A DNA stretch of 64,000 nt from Arthrobacter sp. D5-1 (GTDB lineage Bacteria > Actinomycetota > Actinomycetes > Actinomycetales > Micrococcaceae), in contig NZ_CP014571.1 of NCBI RefSeq assembly GCF_017357425.1, positions 4,216,001-4,280,000 of the forward strand, written 5' to 3'. Positions 24,618-32,300 of this stretch are shown here, piece after piece. Each line of letters begins with the position of its first letter. The first letter of the stretch is position 1. Under the pieces are notes generated by a model. The model made no database searches and was not told the DNA's origin. It saw only the letters and a list, made by a program, of their open reading frames with translations. A program made the translations under genes and the position numbers.

Positions 24618-26141
24618 CTAGTCCTGGAAGTACTCGATCTTGGCGCCGATGGTGTTCAACCGCTCGGCCAGGTCCTCGTAGCCACGCTCGATCACGTAGA
24701 TGTTGCGGAGCTCGGACGTGCCCCGGGCAGCGAGCATTGCCAGGAGCAAGCAGGCGGCAGGGCGCAGGGCAGGCGGGCAGCCGATTTCGGCAGCGCGCCA
24801 CTTAGTGGGTCCGTTGACGTAAATCCGGTGCGGATCCAGCAGTTGCACCTGGGCGCCCAGCTTGTTGAGTTCCGTCAAGTAAATGGCACGGTTCTCGTAG
24901 ACCCAGTCGTGGATCATGGTCTGGCCCTCGGCGTTGCCCGCGATCACAGCGAAGAACGGCAGGTTGTCGATGTTCAGGCCCGGGAACGGCATGGGGTGGA
25001 TCTTGTCCTGCGGCGCGCGGAGCTCGGAAGGCTTGGTGGTGACGTCCACCAAACGGGTCCGGCCATTGCGTGCCATGTATTCGCCGGAGATTTCGAGGTT
25101 CTGGCCCATCTGCTCCAACGTAGCCAGCTCGATCTCCATGAATTCGATGGGAACCCGGCGGATGGTGACCTCGGAGTTGGTCACGATGCCCGCGGTGATC
25201 AGGCTCATGGCCTCGATGGGGTCCTCGGACGGGAAGTACTCGATCTCCACATCAATGGCGGAACGGCCAGTGATCTTCAGGGTGGTGGTGCCGACGCCCT
25301 CGATTTCAACGCCCAGGCCCTGCAAGTAGAAGCAGAGGTCCTGGACCATGTAGTTGGGGCTGGCGTTGCGGATCACGGTGGTGCCCTCGCGGTGCGCGGC
25401 GGCCATGATGGCGTTCTCAGTAACGGTGTCGCCACGTTCGGTGAGGACGAAGGAACGGTGGTGGTCATCGGCCGGGGGCGCAGCTACGGAGTAGAACCCG
25501 GACTTCGCTTCGACCTCAAGCCCGAACTGGCGCAGGGCCTGCATATGCGGCTCCACTGTGCGCGTTCCGAGGTCGCAGCCACCAGCGTAGGGCAGCAAAT
25601 ACTCACTGGTCTCGTCCAGGAGCGGCCCCAGCAGCATGATGACGCTGCGGGTACGGCGGGCGGCGTCCACGTCCATGGACCCAAGGTCCAAAACTTCGGG
25701 CCTGCGGATGCGGAGGTCACTTCCGTTGAGCCAGGTACATTCGACGCCAATGGAGGTCAGTACTTCAACAATCCTGTTGACTTCTTCGATGCGGGCCAAG
25801 CGGCGCAACGTGGTGGTTCCGCGGTTGATGAGGCTGGCGCACAAAAGCGCCACGCCGGCATTCTTGCTGCTGTTGACATCCACTTCGCCGGACAGGGTCC
25901 TGCCGCCCTCCACCCGGAGGTGGGTCATCTGTGGCTTGCCCACTTTGACGATTGATCGGCCGAATATTGCCTCAAGCCGTTCGATCATCCGGAGGCTGAG
26001 ATTCTGTTTACCTTGCTCCATCCGGGCGATCGCGCTCTGGCTGGTTCCAAGCGCGGTAGCCAACTGCCCCTGCGTCCATCCTTTTTCGCCACGGGCGTTG
26101 CGGAGCAGAAGGCCTACGTGTTCAGCGGTAGGTTGCGTCAT
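24618..26141 (-). CDS. murA: XRE helix-turn-helix fused to UDP-GlcNAc enolpyruvyl transferase (MurA)
   Basis: 507-aa protein. Residues 6-65 are a Cro/C1-type HTH (LLLRNARGEKGWTQGQLATA, then TSQSAIARMEQGKQNLS). From about residue 72 a complete MurA follows, catalysing the first committed step of peptidoglycan synthesis. The catalytic cysteine is Cys189 in PYAGGCDLGTRTVEPH, and the UDP-GlcNAc lysine segment is NSSKNAGVALL. The frame is continuous, so the fusion is real in this sequence. ATG 26141 is chosen over the TTG at 26147. The HTH may make the enzyme a self-regulator; unproven. Confidence 0.87.
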   Translation of the reverse strand: MTQPTAEHVGLLLRNARGEKGWTQGQLATALGTSQSAIARMEQGKQNLSLRMIERLEAIFGRSIVKVGKPQMTHLRVEGGRTLSGEVDVNSSKNAGVALLCASLINRGTTTLRRLARIEEVNRIVEVLTSIGVECTWLNGSDLRIRRPEVLDLGSMDVDAARRTRSVIMLLGPLLDETSEYLLPYAGGCDLGTRTVEPHMQALRQFGLEVEAKSGFYSVAAPPADDHHRSFVLTERGDTVTENAIMAAAHREGTTVIRNASPNYMVQDLCFYLQGLGVEIEGVGTTTLKITGRSAIDVEIEYFPSEDPIEAMSLITAGIVTNSEVTIRRVPIEFMEIELATLEQMGQNLEISGEYMARNGRTRLVDVTTKPSELRAPQDKIHPMPFPGLNIDNLPFFAVIAGNAEGQTMIHDWVYENRAIYLTELNKLGAQVQLLDPHRIYVNGPTKWRAAEIGCPPALRPAACLLLAMLAARGTSELRNIYVIERGYEDLAERLNTIGAKIEYFQD

Positions 26142-26351
26142 ATCCAAGAAATATCACAGGTGAGCTAGAAGTCCTACACAAAACGCCGTTTGAGCGGTAA
26201 ACGTCACACCATACCCGATCCGTGAGATATAGAGCACGACGGTGACCGGTCGCCGCAGGCGAACGCTTTCCCTCAGCCGCCACCGGGCAGAAGTCCCCAT
26301 TGCGGCCCGGGGGACAATACCAAACCATGGAGGGAAAGCTCAGGGGGAAAC

Positions 26352-27362
26352 ATGCCTTTCTACGGCGCCGACGTCGACCAACTCAAAGCACTCTCCAAGG
26401 CCTTGGCCAACGGTGCGTCACTGCTGACCAACCGGGCCCGGGAACTCGACTCCTTGATCGGCCATGGCATGACCGGCCAAGGCGGCGGCTGGCAGGGCCA
26501 GGATGCCAAGCGTTTTGCCGCAGATTGGCAGGGCCGCCTGCGGCCGTTGCTGGAGAGGACTACGCAAGGCCTGGAAGAGGCATCACAGTCCGTGCTCACC
26601 AATGCCAACCAGCAGTCATCCGCGTCCACGGAGGGGAGTGCTGATTCAGGCAGTTCCGGCAGCAGCTCGGGCGGTTCCGGCAGCAGCTCCGCCAATTCCA
26701 CCAACACCGGGAACGACGCCACCACCAAAACCTCGGCCAATCCGAACCCCGACCAGCCAACACCGCAGGAAATCCTGGACGAATACCAGGTCAGCGACGC
26801 CGAGACCACCATGTGGCCCGGGGACTGGGACCCCCTGCGCTTCGTGGTTGACCAAAGGGAGGTCACCGAGAAGGAAGCGGAACTCCTCAACGGGCTGGGT
26901 CCTTTCGAGATGAACGCCTTCAAAGACATTCATGATGACGCCTTCAGCACTGCCGACGACCGCTTCCCCAGCGCCGACCGCAACGATGACCAGAACGATG
27001 CCTTCCGTCACGCATATTGGAACGCACTCATGGTCAGGGAGTTCGGCGCGGACTGGGCGGAGGACTACGCCACGGCGCACGAGCAACTCCCCGGCAACCC
27101 CGCGCCCCGCGAAGCCATGGATCTGTACAACAATGAGGTGGGCCGCAACGTGGCCATAGCCAACCCGGATGCCAGCGCTGAGGAGCTTGCAGACTTGATC
27201 GAAGAAGCCGTGAACAACGGCGACACTGTGGTGGTGGGACAGGACCTGCTGCCCCACCCTTCCAACGAGGTCCCCATGGACCAGACCGGCGACGCCAACA
27301 ATGCCGAGCCCGCCCCGGGCGAGGATCCGGAGTTCAATGACGAGTCGAGGACTACGTCGTGA
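26352..27362 (+). CDS. WXG100-like protein with C-terminal DUF6973-like domain, putative ESX-secreted toxin
   Basis: 336-aa protein in three parts. Residues 1-95 form a helical hairpin with a Trp-X-Gly turn (GGGWQGQDAKRF, Trp47/Gly49), as in WXG100/ESX substrates. Residues about 95-130 are a Ser/Gly/Asn-rich linker. The C-terminal domain has NDAFRHAYWNALMVREFG, a TAHE box and MDLYNNEVGRNVA (about residues 205-265), resembling DUF6973 of polymorphic-toxin-like proteins. There is no signal peptide, consistent with type VII export. The stop overlaps a lipoprotein gene (GTGA). The toxin role is inferred from architecture; no ESX machinery genes are in the window. Confidence 0.7.
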   Translation: MPFYGADVDQLKALSKALANGASLLTNRARELDSLIGHGMTGQGGGWQGQDAKRFAADWQGRLRPLLERTTQGLEEASQSVLTNANQQSSASTEGSADSGSSGSSSGGSGSSSANSTNTGNDATTKTSANPNPDQPTPQEILDEYQVSDAETTMWPGDWDPLRFVVDQREVTEKEAELLNGLGPFEMNAFKDIHDDAFSTADDRFPSADRNDDQNDAFRHAYWNALMVREFGADWAEDYATAHEQLPGNPAPREAMDLYNNEVGRNVAIANPDASAEELADLIEEAVNNGDTVVVGQDLLPHPSNEVPMDQTGDANNAEPAPGEDPEFNDESRTTS

Positions 27363-27874
27363 GGTTCCAACGCCAATCAAACACCCGACGACGGCCGCGG
27401 ACTTCCGCCGGCCGCATCACCGTCGCTGGCCGCGCCACCCTTGCTGGCCGCGCCGCCGTCGCAGGCTTGCTCACTGCCATCCTGGCCTGCGCCCTGGCCG
27501 CCTGTTCACTAGGAGGATCCGTCATGCCCGAATCGAATGAGAAGCTCAACAGCCAGGTGCTCGAGTCCGCGAAGAACGGGACGGCCTTGAAACTGGCTGA
27601 CGCCACGGACTTCGAGTGGGACCAGGCGGGTTTCGTAACGGAGGGAACGCCGGCCAAGGACATCGAAGCAGCCTTCGGCGAGCCTTTGACCAAGGAGAAC
27701 CGCTACACGGCGTCCCCCGCGTTGTTCGTCTTCCTTAAGGACGGGAAAGTAGCCAAGGCAATCCGCATCGTCCCGGATGCCTTCTTCGGCGCTGACGCAC
27801 AAAAGAAGTATGGCCGGGACGTAGTCCTCACCCCGCCGGAGGGAAAAAAGGGATTCCTCAACTGGCGCGAGTAG
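27359..27874 (+). CDS. Lipoprotein, candidate immunity partner of the WXG100 protein
   Basis: 171-aa predicted lipoprotein. A long Arg-rich n-region leads into a hydrophobic helix and the lipobox LAAC with Cys49. The mature part (about 120 aa) is soluble and mixed alpha/beta, with FVTEGTPAKDIEAAFGEPLT. This resembles small SmpA/OmlA-like folds, but I do not assign a family. GTG 27359 overlaps the preceding stop by 4 nt, so expression is coupled. Such coupling with an outward-facing lipoprotein fits an immunity protein; unproven. A small hairpin (27862-27880) spans its stop codon. Confidence 0.7.
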   Translation: MRFQRQSNTRRRPRTSAGRITVAGRATLAGRAAVAGLLTAILACALAACSLGGSVMPESNEKLNSQVLESAKNGTALKLADATDFEWDQAGFVTEGTPAKDIEAAFGEPLTKENRYTASPALFVFLKDGKVAKAIRIVPDAFFGADAQKKYGRDVVLTPPEGKKGFLNWRE

Positions 27875-27907
27875 CGCCAGGCACCGCGACACGAACGCCG
27901 CGCTGTT

Positions 27908-28642
27908 CTAGACGCGCCAGTATCCCAGGGCATCGATCCGGTGCTTGTCCACGCCCAGCGTCTTCCGCAGGTGTTTCACGATTGCGCGGGTGCTGGAGGC
28001 TTCGCAGGCGATCCAGAAGAAGTCGTGATCCACGGACACAGTCTCCGCAGTGAGCGCATCGCAGACTTCGTCAACCAATGCGGCACCGTCGCGTTTGCGC
28101 GGAACCCAGCTGACGACGTCGGACCCTGACGTCCGCACCTCAATCGAGGGGTCGGCGTCGTGCTGGTATTCAAGCCAGGCGGTCACCGGAGCCGAGCCCG
28201 CGGCCGTAACTTCCCGCTCGTCCAGCAGCGAGTTGATGGCCGGGATGGAGGCGGGATCGCCCACTACCCACATCCGGCGCGGAGCGGGCTGCGGGAACGT
28301 GAAGGAACTGCCCTGCACGGTGGCGTCGATGGTGTCGCCGGCCTGGACGGAGCGGGCCCAGTCGGCGGCAACCCCGTGGTGCATCGCGAAGTCCATGCTG
28401 AATGTGCCGTCCGCAGGGGAAGCGTTGACCAGGGTGTAGGCACGCTGGTGGGCCTTTCCGGAATCATCGAACCACAGCCGGATCCACATGGTGGGATGCA
28501 GCCCGCTTCGCTCCAGCAGTCCACCGTCGCGCACGTGCACGCGGAGGAAGTCCGGGGTGATTTCTTCCTTCCCGGTGACTTCCAGCGTGAAATCCTTGGC
28601 GCCCATGACTTTGAGCACGACGCCTTCCCAATTGCGCTTCAA
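27908..28642 (-). CDS. Siderophore-interacting protein, ferric-siderophore reductase (SIP/ViuB family)
   Basis: 244-aa flavoprotein that uses NAD(P)H to reduce iron in imported ferric siderophores in the cytoplasm. The FAD-binding segment is QRAYTLVNASP, the next domain contains MWVVGDPASIPAINSLL, and the C-terminus has the family's FWIACEASSTRAIVKHLR followed by GYWR. AAGGAG lies 6 nt before TTG 28642, which decides that start over the in-frame GTG 28657. A DtxR/IdeR-type iron box 60 nt upstream indicates induction under iron limitation. Confidence 0.9.
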   Translation of the reverse strand: MKRNWEGVVLKVMGAKDFTLEVTGKEEITPDFLRVHVRDGGLLERSGLHPTMWIRLWFDDSGKAHQRAYTLVNASPADGTFSMDFAMHHGVAADWARSVQAGDTIDATVQGSSFTFPQPAPRRMWVVGDPASIPAINSLLDEREVTAAGSAPVTAWLEYQHDADPSIEVRTSGSDVVSWVPRKRDGAALVDEVCDALTAETVSVDHDFFWIACEASSTRAIVKHLRKTLGVDKHRIDALGYWRV

Positions 28643-28703
28643 GCAACACTCCTTCACGAACGGCCACGATTTGTGTACGGGGCCAAAGCCATTTATCTTG
28701 AGC

Positions 28704-28722
28704 TTAAGTAAGCCTAACCTAA
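28704..28722. promoter_or_regulatory. DtxR/IdeR iron box
   Basis: TTAAGTAAGCCTAACCTAA matches the DtxR/IdeR consensus TTAGGTTAGSCTAACCTAA at 16 of 19 positions. It is extended on each side by GAGC and GCTC into a longer imperfect palindrome. It lies between the divergent siderophore-interacting protein and acylase genes, ending 21 nt before the acylase ATG, so iron-loaded regulator could repress both directions. Confidence 0.85.
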
Positions 28723-28743
28723 GCTCGAAAGCGGCCAGAGATT

Positions 28744-30858
28744 ATGACGCCTGCCCCGACGCACCTTTCTGCCCCGGCAGGCGGCCCCGGAACCTACCGT
28801 GATCAGTGGGGAATCCCCCATTTGTGGGCGGATTCCTCCGACGATCTCGCCTTCCTCCAAGGCATGAACGCAGCCACTGACCGCTCCTGGCAGATCGAGC
28901 TGGAACGGTGGCGCTCCGAGGGCCGCACAGCTGAGGTCCTGGGTGCCGACGTTGTGGTCTGGGACCGGTTCGCACGGCAAGCCCGGCTGGATGACACCGC
29001 GCGCCGCTGCTTCGAGAACCTCGACGCCGAGACTCAGCGTTGGTGCGGACAGTACGTGGCCGGCATCAACCAAGCGCTGGCAGACGGACTCCGCGGCGGC
29101 CCCGAATTCGACGAGTCCGCCTGCACGCCGGAGCCATGGAACCCGTGGACACCGCTGGGCGTCTTCCTGGTCCATCACATCCTCTTCTCCACGTTCCCCA
29201 ACAAACTGTTCAGGGCCCACATCGCGCGGACATTGGGCGACGACGCCGTGAGCCTGTTCAGCATCGAGGCTCCCGTCTGGTCAGGAAGCAACGCCTGGGC
29301 CGCGCACGGCTCGACGACGGCGAGCGGCCTCCCGCTGATCGCCGGCGACCCCCACCGCCTCATGGAACTCCCCGGCGTGTACCAGCAGATACGGCTTGCC
29401 TGCCCGGACTTCGACGCCATCGGTTTCGCGTTCCCGGGTGTCCCCGGCCTCCCGCATTTCGCCCACACCGGGCATACCGCTTGGGCCATCACCAATGCCA
29501 TGGCCGACTACCAGGATCTCTTCGAGGAAGAACTGCGCCGGGTCACGGACGCCACAGGGGAACGCGTCGAGGCGCGCGGAGCGGCAGGTTGGGAAACCGC
29601 CGTCGTGAGTGCCCAAACCATCACCGTCCGCGACGGTGAGCCGGTCACCGTGGAGGTCATCGAGACCGCGCGAGGTTCCGTGATCTCTGAAGCGCCCGAC
29701 GGCGAGGCGCTGAGTTTGCGCTTCCCTGCCCGCGTTGAGGGGCGGCTTGGTTTTGAGGCCCTCCTGCCGCTGCTTCGGAGCCGGAGCGTCTCCGAGGTGG
29801 AAGCGGCGTTCGACGCCTGGGTGGAGCCCGTCAACAGCGTGGTGGCCGGGGACACGTCCGGAGCAGTGCGGCACTTTGTTGCCGGTCTTGTTCCGCAGCG
29901 CAATCCCGCCAACAGGAGGTTGCCTGCCCCGGCCTTTTCAGCCCGTCATGAGTGGGACGGTCAGTACGTCATCCTGCCCCGCACGGAGGTGGAGCAGTAC
30001 GCCGTGAGCGCGAACGACCGCGCGGCGGGAGGTGGCGACGCCGTGGCCATGGAGTTCGCCCCCGCGCATCGGGCGTTGCGCATCCGTGGGTTGCTAGAGT
30101 CGGCTCCGGGGCCGTTGTCCGTGAATGACATGCAGGCTATCCATACGGACACGCTCCTGGGTCCGTGGCCGTTGTTCCGGTCGGTGTTGTCAGGCCTGGA
30201 CGCTGATGAATTGTCCCGGGAAGCCGCGGGACTGCGTTCGCTGCTGCTGGAGTGGGACGGCCACATGGATGCCGGGAGCCATCACGCCGCAGTGTTTGCG
30301 GAGTGGCGGGGCTCATTGGTCCAGCGCCTGGCAAACCATCCCGCATTTGCCCCCTTGAACGAGCCAACGGGCTACTCGCCCTTGTTCGGACCGTGGTTGT
30401 CAGTGGCATCCCGGATCGGCTTTGCGCTTGAGACCCTGCTGGTGCGCGGCTCAGAACTCGGCATCAGCGTCGATACAGAAGCCGCCACAGCGCTTGAGGA
30501 CGCTGCGTTGGAGCAGTCCGGGCTGCGCTCCTGGGGCGACCGGCACACATTGTTGGCCGTCCACGTCCTCCCCGGCCCACTCGCGTCAGCGGCACCCACG
30601 GTGGCCCTCAGCGGAGATACGGGCTGTGTGCTCTGCACCGAGAGCCTCCCCGGTGTTGACGACCGAAGCTTCCGTGGTCCAGCGGCCCGTTACATCTGGG
30701 ACTTGTCCGAGCGGCGCAACAGCCGCTGGATCGTGCCCTTCGGTGCCTCCGGTACGCCCGGCCACCAACACTTTGCCGACCAACTCCCGCTCTGGACTGC
30801 AGGGGAACTCGCCCCGGTAGTCACTGACTGGCCTGAATTGATCAAAGACAATCCCTGA
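28744..30858 (+). CDS. Penicillin acylase-family N-terminal nucleophile amidohydrolase
   Basis: 704-aa Ntn-hydrolase precursor. An alpha-chain region of about 180 residues leads to the autoprocessing site WSG|SNAWAAHG, giving Ser182 as the new beta-chain nucleophile. AGDPHR and SANDRAAGGG (oxyanion Asn) follow at typical spacing. It hydrolyses amide bonds to acyl groups. No signal peptide is visible, so it may be cytoplasmic, unlike PvdQ. It starts 21 nt after an iron box and is followed by a siderophore-type acyltransferase, which favours a role on an acylated siderophore or its precursor (inference). Confidence 0.87.
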   Translation: MTPAPTHLSAPAGGPGTYRDQWGIPHLWADSSDDLAFLQGMNAATDRSWQIELERWRSEGRTAEVLGADVVVWDRFARQARLDDTARRCFENLDAETQRWCGQYVAGINQALADGLRGGPEFDESACTPEPWNPWTPLGVFLVHHILFSTFPNKLFRAHIARTLGDDAVSLFSIEAPVWSGSNAWAAHGSTTASGLPLIAGDPHRLMELPGVYQQIRLACPDFDAIGFAFPGVPGLPHFAHTGHTAWAITNAMADYQDLFEEELRRVTDATGERVEARGAAGWETAVVSAQTITVRDGEPVTVEVIETARGSVISEAPDGEALSLRFPARVEGRLGFEALLPLLRSRSVSEVEAAFDAWVEPVNSVVAGDTSGAVRHFVAGLVPQRNPANRRLPAPAFSARHEWDGQYVILPRTEVEQYAVSANDRAAGGGDAVAMEFAPAHRALRIRGLLESAPGPLSVNDMQAIHTDTLLGPWPLFRSVLSGLDADELSREAAGLRSLLLEWDGHMDAGSHHAAVFAEWRGSLVQRLANHPAFAPLNEPTGYSPLFGPWLSVASRIGFALETLLVRGSELGISVDTEAATALEDAALEQSGLRSWGDRHTLLAVHVLPGPLASAAPTVALSGDTGCVLCTESLPGVDDRSFRGPAARYIWDLSERRNSRWIVPFGASGTPGHQHFADQLPLWTAGELAPVVTDWPELIKDNP

Positions 30859-30909
30859 CTCATCCTGCTCCCGCATCCCATCAGTCACGCATCAGCCCCG
30901 AAGGAAGCC

Positions 30910-31509
30910 ATGACCACCGCCACCCAGGACTTCTCTGTCCGTACCACCGTCTACTCCGAAGACCTCGAAGGATGGGGCGCGCTGCGGCTTGTTCCGCTTG
31001 TTCCCGCCGAGGACATCGACCTCATCTTCGAATGGGTCACCCAGCCCCGCGCCAGGTTTTGGGGAATGATGGAGAATTCCCGCGAAGAAGTCCAGGGGAT
31101 CTACGAATTCCTTGATTCCCTGGAGACCCACCACGCGTTCCTGGCCGTCCTTGATGGCGAACCGCTGGCCCTTTTCCAGACGTACGAACCACTGCACGAC
31201 CCCGTGGGCGAGGCCTACCCCGCACGCGAGGCTGACATTGGCATGCATTTGCTCCTGGCCCCGGCCACCCGGCCCATCCCGCATTTCACTCCGAGGCTCG
31301 GCACAGCACTGATCAAGTACATGTTCAGCCTGCCCGGCAAGGACCGGATCGTGGTGGAGCCGGACTCACGCAACGCCAAGGCCCTGCGCCGTTTGGAGGC
31401 GACATGCTTCGAGTTGGGACCCATCATCCAGCTTGCCGAGAAGGAAGCCCAACTCGGATTCCTGACCCGGGCAGGCTTCGACGAGATCCAGGAACAGCAG
31501 GCTCCCTAA
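30910..31509 (+). CDS. GNAT acyltransferase of the siderophore type (IucB/MbtK/RhbD-like)
   Basis: 199-aa GNAT protein of the Acetyltransf_8 group that N-acylates hydroxylysine or related amines in hydroxamate siderophore synthesis. Family features are the EWVTQPRARFWGM segment, DIGMHLLLAP, a C-terminal VVEPDSRNAKALRRLEATCF acyl-CoA region and a final KEAQLGFLTR. It follows the acylase by 51 nt and is probably co-transcribed from the iron-box promoter. No NIS synthetase or lysine hydroxylase is in the window, so the rest of the pathway is elsewhere or absent. Confidence 0.82.
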   Translation: MTTATQDFSVRTTVYSEDLEGWGALRLVPLVPAEDIDLIFEWVTQPRARFWGMMENSREEVQGIYEFLDSLETHHAFLAVLDGEPLALFQTYEPLHDPVGEAYPAREADIGMHLLLAPATRPIPHFTPRLGTALIKYMFSLPGKDRIVVEPDSRNAKALRRLEATCFELGPIIQLAEKEAQLGFLTRAGFDEIQEQQAP

Positions 31510-32300
31510 CGCCAGACGAAGCTCCACGTTCCAGCGCCGAGTGCCGTCAGGACTGCACCCGCAGCGATGACCACACCGCCAAGGACCACCCAGGCGTCCA
31601 GAAGCGAATAGGTGGATTCGCGCGCCCAGGTCCGTTGACCGCCGCCGAAGCCGCGCGCTTCCATGGTGACTGCCAGCCGCGAAGCCCTCCTCACGGCTTG
31701 GACCAAGAGCCCAAAGCTCTGGCCCAGCGTGGCTTTCAGCCGTTGGAACGGACTGCCCTGGGAACCGACTCCGCGGGCACGGCGGGCCATGCCGATGGTC
31801 TGCCACTCCTCTGCCATGAGCCCAACCAACCTCATGGCAGCCAAGGATCCCAGGACAAAGCGGTGCGGCAACTTGGCCTTCTGGGCCAGCGCATCTGCCA
31901 AATCAGTGGGATCCGTGCAGGTCATCAGCAGGATTGCCGGTAACGCGATCGCCAAACCGCGCAGCATGAAACCCAGCCCCAGCTCAAGGGAACCTTCGCT
32001 GATGGACCAGAGTCCGACGTCGAGCAGTACAGCGCCGCTGTCCGCCGCCACAATCGCGGTACTCCAGCCGCCGATCGCAGCGGCGATGATCAGCGGCCAG
32101 GCGCGCTGCCACAGAAGCCTGAACGTAAGCCCGGCCAACGGAAACAACGCCAGCTCCGCAACCAACGCCGTGGACGCCGATACCCAGTCGATGGACAGGG
32201 CCAGCACCAGGGAAATCAGAAAAACGGACACGAACTTTGCCAAGGGGTTGGCTCGGGTCAGCAGGGCACGATTCCCGCGGAGGTTCAGTGCATCCCTCAT
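31506..32300 (-). CDS. ykoC: ECF transporter T component
   Basis: 264-aa integral membrane coupling protein (CbiQ family) of an energy-coupling factor transporter. After a short NPLAKFVSVFLISL opening it has about five helices. The cytoplasmic coupling-helix motifs are of the Ala-Arg-Gly type, seen here as MARRARGVGSQG and MEARGFGG. It overlaps the ATPase gene by ATGA and ends convergent with the acyltransferase gene (4-nt overlap). With ykoD and ykoE it forms a thiamin-precursor importer. Confidence 0.88.
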   Translation of the reverse strand: MRDALNLRGNRALLTRANPLAKFVSVFLISLVLALSIDWVSASTALVAELALFPLAGLTFRLLWQRAWPLIIAAAIGGWSTAIVAADSGAVLLDVGLWSISEGSLELGLGFMLRGLAIALPAILLMTCTDPTDLADALAQKAKLPHRFVLGSLAAMRLVGLMAEEWQTIGMARRARGVGSQGSPFQRLKATLGQSFGLLVQAVRRASRLAVTMEARGFGGGQRTWARESTYSLLDAWVVLGGVVIAAGAVLTALGAGTWSFVWR

